The position numbers and the translations under genes are program-made. Below the pieces are notes generated by a model that was not told the DNA's origin, did not search any database, and saw only the letters and a program-made list of their open reading frames with translations. Below, in pieces: positions 12,595-21,775 of a stretch of DNA of 64,000 nt. The first letter of the stretch is position 1. The number at the start of each line of letters is the position of its first letter. This DNA is from Mycobacterium sp. (GTDB lineage Bacteria; Actinomycetota; Actinomycetes; Mycobacteriales; Mycobacteriaceae): assembly GCA_020438845.1 (NCBI GenBank), contig JAGQTV010000039.1:1-64000 (forward strand), in the 5' to 3' direction.

Positions 12595-12813
12595 GTGAAA
12601 ACTGCTCTGCTTCATGGGCTGCCGATACTGGTGGTGATCGGGCTGATGGTGCTGATCTACCTCCGCACGGGCAAGCCTCAAGCTAGCTACAAACTGTCCG
12701 AGGCTTGGACTGGCGCACCGATCCTTTGGGCGGCCACCGACGAGGTCATTCCCGGCGGCGCGCACGGTCAGACGACTCTCGAGGTAGGAGGTGGCGCAAG
12801 TGGCGGGTGGTAA
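12595..12813 (+). CDS. Small single-span membrane protein, probable cytochrome aa3 oxidase accessory subunit (CtaJ-like)
   Basis: A 72-aa protein with one N-terminal hydrophobic helix ([15 protein letters not shown]) and a short polar tail with [14 protein letters not shown]. Size, sequence and position beside the DUF5130 gene and pepN match the small gene Rv2468A, whose M. smegmatis counterpart I recall as an accessory subunit (CtaJ) of the bcc-aa3 respiratory supercomplex. That assignment is from memory and not from a motif. GTG 12595 starts just before the helix. The 3' end overlaps the next gene by 14 nt, so the two are probably co-translated. Confidence 0.62.
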   Translation: MKTALLHGLPILVVIGLMVLIYLRTGKPQASYKLSEAWTGAPILWAATDEVIPGGAHGQTTLEVGGGASGGW

Positions 12814-13273
12814 GCATTCGGTGGATCGGGTAAGCGAGTCCCGGCTGCCGGCCGGATCCGTGGTTACCGGCAGTGGGCGGATCTCGGTAGCGACCGAGTT
12901 GCTTCTATCGCCGCCGCCGTACCCGTTCGCGACGATGGACCTTATTTCCCTCGATGACACCCTGACCTACGCCAGCCGGCAGTCCAAGGCCCGCTTCGCC
13001 GTGTACATCGGGGACCTCGGTCCTGACGCCGCCGGCCGGGCCCGGGAGATCCTCGCTGAGGTTCCTACCGCTAACAACGCTGTGCTACTGGCTGTTTCGC
13101 CGAACCAGCGGTCCATCGAGGTGGTCTATGGGGCCGACGTGAGCGGTCGGGGCGCCGAGTCGGCGGCGGCGCTTGGCCTTTCAGCGGCGGCCTCGTCGTT
13201 CCGGGCCGGTGACAACCTCATCGACGGTCTGATCAGCGCGATCCGAGTGATGTCTGCGGGGATCGACCGCTGA
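12800..13273 (+). CDS. DUF5130 protein, probable cytochrome oxidase-associated subunit (Rv2468c-like)
   Basis: 157 aa. A disordered N-terminus of about 40 residues precedes an alpha/beta domain resembling TPM-type modules ([36 protein letters not shown]). There is no obvious transmembrane helix. The M. smegmatis equivalent next to pepN is, to my recollection, a cytochrome aa3-associated subunit (CtaI), which fits the overlap with the small membrane protein gene upstream. GTG 12800 is preferred because AGGAGG at 12786-12791 sits 8 nt upstream; GTG 12791 would lie inside that Shine-Dalgarno. The stop codon falls at the first base pairs of a 57-bp tandem repeat array. Confidence 0.68.
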   Translation: MAGGKHSVDRVSESRLPAGSVVTGSGRISVATELLLSPPPYPFATMDLISLDDTLTYASRQSKARFAVYIGDLGPDAAGRAREILAEVPTANNAVLLAVSPNQRSIEVVYGADVSGRGAESAAALGLSAAASSFRAGDNLIDGLISAIRVMSAGIDR

Positions 13274-13580
13274 CGATGCGGGTCGCTTGCGGCCCGATGA
13301 GGAGGCGGTCAGTCGGGTTGGGTCCGCTGACGATGCGGGCCGCTTGCGGCCCGATGAGGAGGCGGTCAGTCGGGTTGGGTCCGCTGACGATGTGGGCCGC
13401 TTGCGGCCCGATGAGGAGGCGGTCAGTCGGGTTGGGTCCGCTGACGATGTGGGCCGCTCGCGGCCCGATGAGGAGGCGGTCAGTCGGGTTGGGTCCGCTG
13501 ACGATGCGGGCCGCTCGCGGCCCGATGAGGAGGCGGTCAGTCGGGTTGGGTCCGCTGAGGATGCGGGCCGCTCGCGGCAG
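13272..13580. repeat. 57-bp tandem repeat, five full units plus a partial sixth
   Basis: Units begin at 13272, 13329, 13386, 13443 and 13500, with a partial unit at 13557-13580. They differ at only a few positions (GCGGGT/GCGGGC/GTGGGC and TTGCGG/TCGCGG). Each unit contains an inverted repeat around GGGCCGC-TT-GCGGCCC that could form a 7-8 bp hairpin. The array fills the gap between the DUF5130 stop and the pepN stop. As 57 is a multiple of three, two frames stay open through the array, but I do not regard those as genes. Confidence 0.93.
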
Positions 13581-13585
13581 CTTCG

Positions 13586-16162
13586 TCAGCTCTCGTCGAA
13601 AGCGCGGGCCCGCAGGGAGCGTTCCACGCCGGCCCGTCCCTCGAGGACCAGTCGGCGCAATGCCGGCGGCACGTGCAGGCCATCGAGGAACCAGCTGGCG
13701 GTCTCGAGAGCACTGGTGCTGATGTCCCAGGACGGATAGAGGCCCACGACCACGGTCTGTGCCACCTCGCTGGAGCGACGTTCCCAGACTGAAGAGATGG
13801 TTTCGAAGTAGCGCTTGGTGTAAGGCTCGAGCACTTGGTTTCTAGGGCCCTGCCCGGGGTGGACGAACCCGCCGATGATGGCCCGGGCGGTGATGTTGGG
13901 CAGCGTGTCGTCCTCGATGACCTCGCGCCAGGCCCGGTGCTTGACTTCGGCTTGCGGCCTGGCGGCAGCGGCCGCTGCGGCGTGGCGCCTGCCGGCAGCG
14001 GTGGGATCACGCTGGGCCTCAGCGTCGATGAACGGGGTATCGGCGTCATAGGCGTCGATCTGCCCGCCGGCGGCCAGCGCCGTCACGATCCGCCAGCGCA
14101 GGTCGGTGTCTACGACCAGGCCGGGCAGCCCGCTCGCTTCGGCCTCGCCGTCGAGAAGGTCGGCCAGCAATACGAGGTGGCGGGTCGAGAGCACCGACGT
14201 GCACATCGCGTTGACGAATGCCAATTGGTGGTCAGATCCCGGTTCTGCGCCGCGGGCCAGTTCCAGCAGGCGGTCGGCGAATGCCGGCCAGCCCTGCGCG
14301 GCGGCCCAGCCCGGTTCGGCGTAGGAGCCCAGCGCGGTCTGCGCTTGCATCAGGAGCCGCTGTGCGACACCTACCTCGGTCTCGGCGTGCACTCCGCCGG
14401 ACACCAGGGCGACGAAGTCACGGGCCCTGAACTGGGCGTCGCGGGTCATTTCCCAGGCCGCCGACCACACCAGGGTGCGGGGGAGCGGTTCGGCGATATC
14501 GGCGATGCGCTCGGTGGCGACGGACAACGAATCCGGGTCCAGGCGCATCGAGCAATAGGTCAGGTCGTCGTCGTTGACCAGGATCAGTTTTCCGCGTGAC
14601 ACTCCCTGCAACGCAGGAATGTCGGTCAGGTCCCCGGCGACGTCGAGTTCCTCCCGGTGCACGCGAACCAACTTGCCGGAATCGTCGTCGTCGTAGACCC
14701 CGACGGCCAGTCGGTGCACCCGGGTCTCCCCGGCGCCGGGTTTGGCACCGCCCTGACGGATGGCGAACCGGGTGAACCGGCCATCCCCGTCGATGTCGAA
14801 CTCTGGTTGAAGGCTGTTCAGCCCAGTGGTCTTGAGCCATTGCCGGCCCCAGTCGGACAGGTCGCGGCCGGAGGCCCGCTCAAGGGCGCCCAACAGGTCG
14901 TCGAAAGTGGCGTTGCCGAATGCGTGGGCGCGGAAATAATCTCGCAACCCCGCCAGGAAGTGCTCCAAGCCGACGTAGGCCACCAATTGCTTGAGAACGC
15001 TCGCGCCCTTGGCGTAGGTGATCCCGTCGAAGTTCACCTCGACGGCATGGAGGTCGGGGATGTCAGCGGCAACCGGGTGGGTAGAGGGGAGCTGGTCCTG
15101 CCGGTAGGCCCACGATTTCTCCACGTTGGCGAACGTCGTCCAGGCTTCGGTGTACTCGGTGGCTTCCGCCTGGCAGAGAACCGAGGCGAATGTCGCGAAG
15201 GACTCGTTGAGCCAAAGGTCGTCCCACCAGAGCATGGTGACCAGGTCGCCGAACCACATGTGGGCCATCTCGTGCAGCACGGTCTCGGCGCGCCGCTCGT
15301 AGGAGGCGCGGGTCACCTTGCTGCGAAAGACATAGTCCTCCAGAAAGGTCACCGCGCCGGCGTTCTCCATGGCTCCGGCGTTGAACTCCGGGACGAACAA
15401 CTGGTCGTATTTGCCGAAGGCGTAGGGCACCCCGAAATTGCGGTGATAGAAGTCGAAGCCCTGCTTGGTCTCGGTGAACAGTCGCTCGGCGTCCATGTGC
15501 GGGGCCAGCGAGGCCCGGCAGAAAAGTCCCAGAGCGATCTCGCCGTGATCGTCGCGGTAGACGTCATCCCAGCGAGCGTAGGGACCGGCCACCAGCGCGA
15601 CCAGATACGTGCTCATCCTCGCGGTGGTGGCGAAGGTGTGGGTCCTGGTCTTGCCGTGCTCCTGCGTCCCGGTGGCCGCACCGTTGGAGATGACCTGCCA
15701 ATGCGCGGGCGCGGTGACGGTCACGTCGAAGGCGGCCTTGATGTCGGGCTGGTCGAAGCAGGCGAACATCCGCTTGGCGTCGGCGGTTTCGAACTGTGAG
15801 TACAGGTAGATCTCGCCGTCGACCGGGTCGACGAAGCGGTGCAGGCCTTCACCGGTGTGGGAGTAGCGGCAGTCGGCTTCGACCACGAGCACGTTGTGTT
15901 CGGCCAGGCCTTCCAGGGCGATACCGGTGGACTCGTCGTAACCCGAGACGTCGATGGAGTGGCCGTTGAGCACGGCACGATGGACCCGGTCGGCTGCCAG
16001 GTCGATGTAGGTATCCGCGCCCGGCAGGGCCTCGAACTCCACTGTGGTGGTGGATCGGAATTCCTTCTCCCCGATCGTGAGGTCCAATTCGATCCGGTAG
16101 TTGTCGACGGTGACCAGAGCGGCGCGCTCGATGGCTTCGTTACGGGTCAGATTCGGTAGCAC
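13586..16162 (-). CDS. pepN: Aminopeptidase N (M1 zinc metallopeptidase)
   Basis: 858 aa, matching the family (Rv2467 is 861 aa). It removes N-terminal residues from peptides in the cytosol and helps recycle products of the Clp protease and proteasome. The substrate-anchoring GAMEN motif is at residues 263-267. The zinc motif HEMAH is at 297-301, with the third ligand Glu at 320 in NESFA. A long C-terminal helical ERAP1-like domain follows. Starts at ATG 16162, 22 bp from the divergent mycoredoxin-like gene, so the two promoters are back to back. The C-terminus ends right at the 57-bp repeat array. Confidence 0.95.
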   Translation of the reverse strand: MLPNLTRNEAIERAALVTVDNYRIELDLTIGEKEFRSTTTVEFEALPGADTYIDLAADRVHRAVLNGHSIDVSGYDESTGIALEGLAEHNVLVVEADCRYSHTGEGLHRFVDPVDGEIYLYSQFETADAKRMFACFDQPDIKAAFDVTVTAPAHWQVISNGAATGTQEHGKTRTHTFATTARMSTYLVALVAGPYARWDDVYRDDHGEIALGLFCRASLAPHMDAERLFTETKQGFDFYHRNFGVPYAFGKYDQLFVPEFNAGAMENAGAVTFLEDYVFRSKVTRASYERRAETVLHEMAHMWFGDLVTMLWWDDLWLNESFATFASVLCQAEATEYTEAWTTFANVEKSWAYRQDQLPSTHPVAADIPDLHAVEVNFDGITYAKGASVLKQLVAYVGLEHFLAGLRDYFRAHAFGNATFDDLLGALERASGRDLSDWGRQWLKTTGLNSLQPEFDIDGDGRFTRFAIRQGGAKPGAGETRVHRLAVGVYDDDDSGKLVRVHREELDVAGDLTDIPALQGVSRGKLILVNDDDLTYCSMRLDPDSLSVATERIADIAEPLPRTLVWSAAWEMTRDAQFRARDFVALVSGGVHAETEVGVAQRLLMQAQTALGSYAEPGWAAAQGWPAFADRLLELARGAEPGSDHQLAFVNAMCTSVLSTRHLVLLADLLDGEAEASGLPGLVVDTDLRWRIVTALAAGGQIDAYDADTPFIDAEAQRDPTAAGRRHAAAAAAARPQAEVKHRAWREVIEDDTLPNITARAIIGGFVHPGQGPRNQVLEPYTKRYFETISSVWERRSSEVAQTVVVGLYPSWDISTSALETASWFLDGLHVPPALRRLVLEGRAGVERSLRARAFDES

Positions 16163-16184
16163 GCGTCCAACCTATCCTGGTGCC

Positions 16185-16817
16185 ATGACTGAACCTGGAC
16201 CCAAGTCTCTTCCGAAGTCCCGCGCCGATTTCTGGTTCGATCCGCTATGCCCATGGGCCTGGATCACCTCACGGTGGATCCTCGAAGTGGAGAAGGTCCG
16301 TGACATCGACGTGCGCTTCCACGTTATGAGCCTGGCGGTCCTCAACGAGAACAACCCGGACCTGCCCGATCAGTACCAGGAGTTGATGAAGGCGGCATGG
16401 GGTCCGGTACGGGTGGCGATCGCAGCCGAACAAGGCCACGGCGCCGAGGCGCTGAGGCCGCTTTACGCTGCGATGGGCACCCGGATTCACAACCAGGACA
16501 ACAAGGACCTCGGCACGGTCATCGCCGAGTCAGTGGCTGAAGCCGGCCTGCCGCCAGCGCTGGCCGCCGCCGCCGCGGACCCGTCCTACGACCGGGCGTT
16601 GCGGGCCAGTCACCACGCCGGCATGGACCCCGTCGGCGATCAAGTCGGCACCCCGACCATTCACATCAACGGGGTGGCGTTCTTCGGTCCGGTGCTGTCG
16701 AAGATCCCTCGTGGCGAGGAGGCCGGCCGACTTTGGGATGCCGCGGTGACGCTGTCGTCCTATCCGCACTTCTGGGAACTCAAGCGCACCCGCACCGAGC
16801 CGCCAAACTACGACTAG
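16185..16817 (+). CDS. DsbA-like mycothiol-dependent reductase (Rv2466c family) with CPWA active site
   Basis: 210 aa. It matches the Rv2466c family (mycoredoxin-2-like, the mycothiol-dependent nitroreductase that activates some nitro prodrugs) over its whole length, including [17 protein letters not shown] and the cis-Pro loop GTPTIH. The thioredoxin-fold active site is normally Cys-Pro-Trp-Cys. Here it is Cys-Pro-Trp-Ala (codons TGC CCA TGG GCC at about 16247-16258). The nucleophilic Cys is kept and the resolving Cys is lost, so any activity must use a monothiol mechanism with mycothiol. The frame is intact and every other family landmark is present. Divergent from pepN. Confidence 0.85.
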   Translation: MTEPGPKSLPKSRADFWFDPLCPWAWITSRWILEVEKVRDIDVRFHVMSLAVLNENNPDLPDQYQELMKAAWGPVRVAIAAEQGHGAEALRPLYAAMGTRIHNQDNKDLGTVIAESVAEAGLPPALAAAAADPSYDRALRASHHAGMDPVGDQVGTPTIHINGVAFFGPVLSKIPRGEEAGRLWDAAVTLSSYPHFWELKRTRTEPPNYD

Positions 16818-16830
16818 CCCGCTGGACTTG

Positions 16831-16893
16831 CTCGAAGTCGACGTTTTGGACGGGATCTGCTTGGACTTTCCCGCCCAAACGTGAGTTTGGGCG
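16831..16893 (-). repeat. Dispersed 63-nt element, copy A (inverted)
   Basis: Read on the minus strand it starts CGCCCAAAC and contains CCAAAACGTCGAC near its end, as do the copies at 46145-46207 and 52960-53022. This copy carries a perfect 9-bp stem (CGCCCAAAC with GTTTGGGCG) around 16872-16893. It ends 27 bp before the rpiB start and is in the opposite orientation to rpiB. It is the most divergent of the three copies and needs one indel to align. Confidence 0.65.
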
Positions 16894-16920
16894 AGGGGTG
16901 GTAAGGCGAGGGTCGGTAAG

Positions 16921-17409
16921 GTGACCGCCATGCGCGTCTACCTCGGCGGCGATCACGCCGGCTACGAATTCAAGAAGGCCATCATCGCCCACCTGGAGAA
17001 AGCCGGCCACGAGCCGATCGACTGTGGGGCATTCGAGTACGACGCGGACGACGACTATCCGGCGTTCTGCATCGCCGCCGCTGTCGCCACGGTCGCCGAC
17101 CCGGGCAGCCTGGGGATCGTTCTGGGCGGCTCGGGGAATGGCGAGCAGATAGCCGCCAACAAGGTGCCGGGTGTGCGTTGCGCACTGGCGTGGAGCGTCG
17201 AGACGGCCAAACTCGCCCGTGAGCACAACAACGCCCAGCTAATCGGCATCGGGGGCCGCATGCACACCGAGGCCGAGATGCTGGCCATCGTCGACGCCTT
17301 CCTGACTACGCCCTGGTCGCAGGCCCCGCGCCATCAGCGTCGCATCGACATCCTGACCGAGTACGAACGCACCCACGTGCCGCCGCCGGTGCCGGGGGCT
17401 CGCGGTTAG
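16921..17409 (+). CDS. rpiB: Ribose-5-phosphate isomerase B
   Basis: Interconverts ribose-5-phosphate and ribulose-5-phosphate in the non-oxidative pentose phosphate pathway. 162 aa, the same length as Rv2465c. Substrate-binding DHAGYE is near residue 11. The GSGNGEQ loop carries Glu75, the catalytic base used by the actinobacterial enzymes, and HxxRRIDIL closes the C-terminal part. GTG 16921 reproduces the usual start. The gene stands alone, with repeat copy A upstream and a convergent membrane-protein gene downstream. The nei2-type gene that follows rpiB in M. tuberculosis is absent. The 166-bp gap after rpiB holds nothing I can name. Confidence 0.95.
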   Translation: MTAMRVYLGGDHAGYEFKKAIIAHLEKAGHEPIDCGAFEYDADDDYPAFCIAAAVATVADPGSLGIVLGGSGNGEQIAANKVPGVRCALAWSVETAKLAREHNNAQLIGIGGRMHTEAEMLAIVDAFLTTPWSQAPRHQRRIDILTEYERTHVPPPVPGARG

Positions 17410-17575
17410 AAGCGTGTCCGGTGGGGTCCGGTGACCGAGAAACCAGGGGGTCCAAGGCGTGAAGAGATCCGCTGATCGGCTCGTCCAGCCGGTATTAAGC
17501 CGCCTGCAACCGTGTTGCGGGTGGCGCCAACCGTGAGCTAGCGCACTGAGTCAGCGCGAAGGCCCTTCAGATGCT

Positions 17576-18427
17576 CTAGAAGTCGAACCCGCCGAAGTCG
17601 CCGCCGCCGAAGTCGCCGAACCCGCCGCCGCCGAAGTCACTACCGCCGCTGTCCCAACCGCCGCCGTCACCCCAGGTGCCATCGCCGGCCGGGTCTGCGC
17701 CCTGATCGAGGCCTTGGTTCAAACCGGCGTCGTAGCCCGAGTCGTAACCCGATCCAAAGCCCTGGTCGAACCCGGAGCCGTAGCCGCTTTCGAACCCGGA
17801 CGCGTTGTAGCCCACTCCGTGCATCCCGGAGAACAGCGCGTCGAACATCAGCACCGATCCCAGACCCCAGGCCCCGGCAACCAGAGCCGGCTTCCACCAG
17901 GGCTCGGAGTACCAGCCCGCCGGCACCGGCCGTCCCGCCACCCGGCCGCCCGGGTAGTAGTTCGGAGTGCGGTTGGTCGGCACCGGGGATGCTTCGATCT
18001 CACGTCCCTCGAACTGGATGCGGCGGTCCTCAGTGACCGTTCCGGCTGACTTCTGGCCGGAGATGCTCTCCAACTCCGGGCCCGGATCCATGCCCATCGC
18101 GGTGCGCGCCGCGCGGACGTAGTACAACCCCTCCAGCGCGCTCTCCTTGGCCAGTTGGGCCTGCTTGACAGTGGTGGCCTGGTCGATCTGCGAGGACGCC
18201 GCGGTGAAGCGTTCCGAGGCATCTGCGAGTGCCTGCTGCGAGGCGGAGTCGGTTCCGTTGAGGTTGAGTACCTGACCACCCAGTCGCTCGATCACCCGGC
18301 GGGCGTCGGCCTTGGCGTCGGCCAGGCTTGCCGCGGTTCGATTACCCGAAGCCCGCGAGGAACTCCACATCGCCAGCGCGATCGCTCCGACGGCGAACAG
18401 AATGAGAATGAGCAACATACCGTTCAT
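17576..18427 (-). CDS. Membrane-anchored protein with Gly/Asp-rich C-terminal tail, function unknown
   Basis: 283 aa. One strongly hydrophobic helix lies at the extreme N-terminus (LLILILFAVGAIALAM). A coiled-coil-like Ala/Gln-rich region follows (about 25-110, of DUF1542-like appearance), then a Pro-rich segment, a second short hydrophobic stretch (about 175-200), and a tail of roughly 80 residues built from Gly-Tyr/Phe-Asp-Ser-Gly repeats ending in FGGGDFGGFDF. The tail is low complexity and probably disordered. ATG 18427 places the helix at the start; GTG 18436 would add three residues. It lies 45 bp downstream of lipP on the same strand and could share its transcript. I cannot assign a function. 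Confidence 0.65.
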   Translation of the reverse strand: MNGMLLILILFAVGAIALAMWSSSRASGNRTAASLADAKADARRVIERLGGQVLNLNGTDSASQQALADASERFTAASSQIDQATTVKQAQLAKESALEGLYYVRAARTAMGMDPGPELESISGQKSAGTVTEDRRIQFEGREIEASPVPTNRTPNYYPGGRVAGRPVPAGWYSEPWWKPALVAGAWGLGSVLMFDALFSGMHGVGYNASGFESGYGSGFDQGFGSGYDSGYDAGLNQGLDQGADPAGDGTWGDGGGWDSGGSDFGGGGFGDFGGGDFGGFDF

Positions 18428-18481
18428 GGCGACCACAGTACCCAGTAGTCAGCCGTGCACAGGCGGCGATGATGCTGCCGG

Positions 18482-19672
18482 TCAGATGACGCCGAGGGCG
18501 CGGTAGACCTCGTCGCTGAGCGCAGTGCTCCGCGGATCGGCGTTGCACTTGGTGGCGTCGAAGTAGTTCATCACGTAGGCGTAGCCGATGCGGTGCTCGA
18601 GGTCGACGAAGCCGTAGGAGCCACCGGAGCCGCCGTGGCCGAAGCTGTTCACGTTCGGCCCTGCCACCAGGCGCTGGTTGAGCATGTATCCCATACCCCA
18701 GCCGTGGTCGGCCACCCGGGGCCCCAGGACTACGTCAGGATCGAAACCGCCCTGCGAAATCCGCACCGAATCGAGGTGACTGCGGGACAGGATCTTCTCC
18801 TGGGCCAGCCCGTTGTAAAAGGTGGCCAGGCCCAGAGCCGACACGTGTGCGTTTGTTCCGGGGAACTCGCAGCGGCGCCACAGCCTCAGGTCGTTGGATC
18901 CCAACTCGTCGTCGGGGACGAAGCCCATGGCCACCGACAGTCCCGCCATGTGATGCTCGTCGAGCGACGCGGGCCGTCCCGGTGCGCCGCCCTTGGCCAG
19001 CACGTCTCGGATGTGTGGCTTGTTGATCATGTCCGCGCAGCGGTGATGTTCGACCGGGGGCAGTCCGATGTGAACGTCGATGCCCATCGGCTCGGCGATC
19101 TCAGTGCGCAGATACTCCCCGAGGGTGCGGCCGGTAACCCGGCGGACCACCTGACCGAGAATGAAGCCGAATGTCACCATGTGGTACCCCTGGGCGGTTC
19201 CCGGCTCCCACCACGGTTCGGAGCGGGCGATGTTCTCACATACCCGGTCCCAGTCGGCGACTTCGCTCCAGTGCATGCGGCGACGCGGACCGATCACCCC
19301 CGAGCGATGCCCGAGCACCATCGCGATGGTGATGTCCTGCTTGCCCGCCTGACCGAATTCGGGCCAGTAGTGCGCCACCGGCGCGCGCAGGTCGATCTCC
19401 GCGCGGTCCGCCAGGAGGTGCAGGCACGTGCTCGTCAGGCCCTTGCTGCCGGAGAAGACACTGGCCAGAGTGTTCTCCCGCCAGCGACGACGGCTGTGAG
19501 GATTGGCCCCGGAATCGGCATATCCGCCCCACAGGTTCACCACCAGGTCGCCTTCGACCCAGATCGCCACCGCGGCGCCGACGTCGCCGTGGTCGGTGAA
19601 ATTCTTCACGAACTTCTCACGTACGGCTTCGAACTCGGGGGCGCAGGTACCGCTGATGGGAGTCGGTGACAT
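18482..19672 (-). CDS. lipP: Serine-beta-lactamase-like esterase, LipP family
   Basis: 396 aa, one residue or so from Rv2463. Class C beta-lactamase/esterase fold. The SxxK nucleophile motif is SGSK near residue 74. The Tyr motif is in GYHMVTFG near 174. The third motif is HGGSGGSYGF near 345, replacing the KTG of true beta-lactamases as expected for carboxylesterases. No signal peptide, so likely a cytosolic lipase/esterase acting on short acyl esters. Starts at ATG 19672. The 197 bp between it and tRNA-Gly contain only a weak GC hairpin at about 19834-19849. Confidence 0.87.
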   Translation of the reverse strand: MSPTPISGTCAPEFEAVREKFVKNFTDHGDVGAAVAIWVEGDLVVNLWGGYADSGANPHSRRRWRENTLASVFSGSKGLTSTCLHLLADRAEIDLRAPVAHYWPEFGQAGKQDITIAMVLGHRSGVIGPRRRMHWSEVADWDRVCENIARSEPWWEPGTAQGYHMVTFGFILGQVVRRVTGRTLGEYLRTEIAEPMGIDVHIGLPPVEHHRCADMINKPHIRDVLAKGGAPGRPASLDEHHMAGLSVAMGFVPDDELGSNDLRLWRRCEFPGTNAHVSALGLATFYNGLAQEKILSRSHLDSVRISQGGFDPDVVLGPRVADHGWGMGYMLNQRLVAGPNVNSFGHGGSGGSYGFVDLEHRIGYAYVMNYFDATKCNADPRSTALSDEVYRALGVI

Positions 19673-19869
19673 CGTGGCCCTCCTGGGTGGGACGTTCCCG
19701 CCCGGCCGGGCGTCAATTTCGGGACGGGCGCGACCGTGATGCGCTAGCAGCGAATCTACGCAGCCGAAGGTACTGAACCAAGCCTCCGGTGAAGTTGCCG
19801 CCGATCTGCGACTGTGCCGTTATCCGGTGCCCGCGCCCCGCCTGGGGCGGGACGTCGGCATCCGTGTGG

Positions 19870-19940
19870 AGCGGGCGACGGGAATCGAACCCGCGTAGCT
19901 AGTTTGGAAGACTAGGGCTCTACCATTGAGCTACGCCCGC
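19870..19940 (-). tRNA. tRNA-Gly(TCC)
   Basis: Read on the minus strand the cloverleaf is complete. The acceptor stem is GCGGGCG (19934-19940) with CGCCCGC (19871-19877) and a T discriminator. The D-arm has TAGCTCAATGGTAGA. The anticodon stem CTAGT/ACTAG encloses loop CTTCCAA, giving anticodon TCC. The T-arm has GGTTCGATTCC. CCA is not encoded. It is divergent from tRNA-Pro, 128 bp away. Confidence 0.95.
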
Positions 19941-20068
19941 GTGCTTTCGCGGGCCCAAATCTACCGGCGTCCGCAAGTCCTTATCCAGTCGGGTCGTAAC
20001 TTGGCTGGACTCGAGTGGGAGATAGCGGGTGTCGGGCCGTAGGATCGCGGGCGCGTCAAGCGCCGCCG

Positions 20069-20142
20069 CGGGGTGTAGCGCAGCTTGGTAGCGCATCCGC
20101 TTTGGGAGCGGAAGGCCGCAGGTTCAAATCCTGTCACCCCGA
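20069..20142 (+). tRNA. tRNA-Pro(TGG)
   Basis: Acceptor stem CGGGGTG (20069-20075) pairs with CACCCCG (20135-20141), with an A discriminator. Anticodon stem TCCGC/GCGGA encloses loop TTTGGGA, giving anticodon TGG. The T-arm contains GGTTCAAATCC. CCA is not encoded. It lies 46 bp before tig, as in other mycobacteria. A TAGGAT hexamer at 20040-20045 could be the -10 box, but I see no convincing -35. Confidence 0.95.
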
Positions 20143-20188
20143 CACGCCCGAAGGCACCGTTGAAGACCGACCATGAGGAGTCCATGAA

Positions 20189-21643
20189 GTGAAGAGCACC
20201 GTCGAGAAGTTGAGCCCGACCCGGGTTCGCATCAACGTGGAGGTGCCCTTCACCGAGCTGCAGCCCGACTTCGACAGGGCCTACAAGGAGTTGGCCAAGC
20301 AGGTCCGGCTGCCCGGGTTCCGGCCCGGTAAGGCCCCGGCCAAGCTTCTGGAAGCTCGGGTGGGCCGGGGAGCGGTGTTGGAGCAGGTCGTCAACGAGGT
20401 TCTTCCAAGCCGCTACTCCGAGGCGGTGACGACAACGAACTTGCATCCGCTCGGCCAGCCGGAGATCGAGGTCACCAGGATTGAGGACGGTCGGGAACTG
20501 GTCTTCACCGCCGAGGTCGACGTCCGGCCCGACATCGACCTGCCCGACCTGAGCGGGCTGAACTTCTCCGTCGAGTCGATAGAGGTGTCCGACGAAGAGG
20601 TTGAGACCGAGTTGACGGCTCTCCGTGCACGGTTCGGCACCCTCAAGGGCGTGGACCGTCCAGCTCAAGTGGGTGATTTCGTCTCGATCGATCTCACGGC
20701 CACCGTTGACGGCGAGGAGATTCCCGACGGCAAAACTGAGGGGATGTCCCACGAGGTCGGCTCGGGCCAGCTCATCGAGGGGCTCGACGATGCGATCGTC
20801 GGGCTGTCGCAGGGCGAGTCGGCGACTTTCACCACCAAGTTGGTCGCCGGCGACCACGCCGGTGAGGACGCTGAGATCACTGTGACCGTGCAGTCCATCA
20901 AAGAACGGGAACTGCCCGAGCCTGACGACGACTTCGCCCAGCTGGCCAGCGAATTCGACACCATTGCCGACCTGCGGAACAACCTGATCAGCCAGGTGGA
21001 GAGGGTCAAGCGGATTCACCAGGCCGAGAAGATCCGCGACAACGCACTGGAGACGCTGCTCGAGCTCATCGAGGTGCCTCTTCCCGAGACGATTGTGCAG
21101 TCCCAGGTGGACGCCGCGTTGCACAACGCAATCCACGGTTTCGACCATGACGAGGCCAAGCTCGCCGCGTCGTTGGAGGCCGAGGGCAGCTCGCGGGAGC
21201 AGTTCGATGCCGAGAGCCGTGAGGCAGCTGAGAAGGCGATCAAGACCCAGTTGCTGATGGACGCGATCGCTGACCACCTGGGTATCGAGGTGGGGCAGAA
21301 CGACCTCAGCGAGCGCCTGGTGTTGATGTCGCGTCAGTACGGCATCGAGCCGCAGCAGTTGGTGCAACTCCTGCAGCAGAACAATCAGCTGCCTGCGGTC
21401 TTCGCCGACGTGCGTCGCGGCCTGACGGTCGCTGCGGTGGTGGAGGCAGCCACGGTCGTCGACACCGCAGGCAACGTCGTGGACACCAGCGAGTTCTTCG
21501 GCACGCCGGGGGAATCCGAGGCTGTTGACGAAGCGGCCGACGAGACCGAGGAGTCGGCCGGCGAGACCGAAGAGGCGACCGAACAGGCTGCTGACGAGGC
21601 TGCCGAAGACTCCCACGCCGAGTCGGCAGCCGAGGACAAATAA
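20189..21643 (+). CDS. tig: Trigger factor, ribosome-associated chaperone and prolyl isomerase
   Basis: 484 aa. The N-terminal ribosome-binding domain contains the exit-tunnel signature GFRPGKAP near residue 44. The FKBP-type peptidyl-prolyl isomerase domain is at about 160-245 ([29 protein letters not shown]). The C-terminal helical chaperone domain follows, then an acidic Glu/Ala/Thr-rich tail of about 50 residues. GTG 20189 is supported by AGGAG at 20176-20180 and by the conserved start MKSTVE. It folds nascent chains at the ribosome and precedes the ClpP1P2 protease genes by 132 bp, a standard actinobacterial arrangement linking folding and degradation. Confidence 0.96.
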   Translation: MKSTVEKLSPTRVRINVEVPFTELQPDFDRAYKELAKQVRLPGFRPGKAPAKLLEARVGRGAVLEQVVNEVLPSRYSEAVTTTNLHPLGQPEIEVTRIEDGRELVFTAEVDVRPDIDLPDLSGLNFSVESIEVSDEEVETELTALRARFGTLKGVDRPAQVGDFVSIDLTATVDGEEIPDGKTEGMSHEVGSGQLIEGLDDAIVGLSQGESATFTTKLVAGDHAGEDAEITVTVQSIKERELPEPDDDFAQLASEFDTIADLRNNLISQVERVKRIHQAEKIRDNALETLLELIEVPLPETIVQSQVDAALHNAIHGFDHDEAKLAASLEAEGSSREQFDAESREAAEKAIKTQLLMDAIADHLGIEVGQNDLSERLVLMSRQYGIEPQQLVQLLQQNNQLPAVFADVRRGLTVAAVVEAATVVDTAGNVVDTSEFFGTPGESEAVDEAADETEESAGETEEATEQAADEAAEDSHAESAAEDK

Positions 21644-21775
21644 CGCCGACAGCGAAAGAAGCGTTACGCGGGGAGTGTCTCGCGCGCCCGGTTGGTTAGG
21701 GTCGAGTGGACGCTCCGTTATTGATCGCTATGAAGTCAGTGATGAGCAAACAAGGTTTCGAGAAAGCAGGTAAGT

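Noticed and set aside
13272-13580. CRISPR array
   Set aside because: Units are directly adjacent with no unique spacers and no cas genes are present.
13276-13739. Two overlapping open frames through the 57-bp array coding 19-residue peptide repeats
   Set aside because: They stay open only because the unit is a multiple of three without stops; no Shine-Dalgarno, no family, and the 3' part is antisense to pepN.
19834-19849. Terminator after tRNA-Gly
   Set aside because: Only a 6-bp GC stem, ordinary for this base composition.
19961-21616. Long minus-strand frame opposite tig
   Set aside because: Trigger factor on the plus strand is unmistakable; the antisense frame is a high-GC codon-position artefact that also runs through tRNA-Pro.
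21644-21775. ClgR operator before clpP1
   Set aside because: Expected from other actinobacteria, but no sequence matched the motif well enough to place it.
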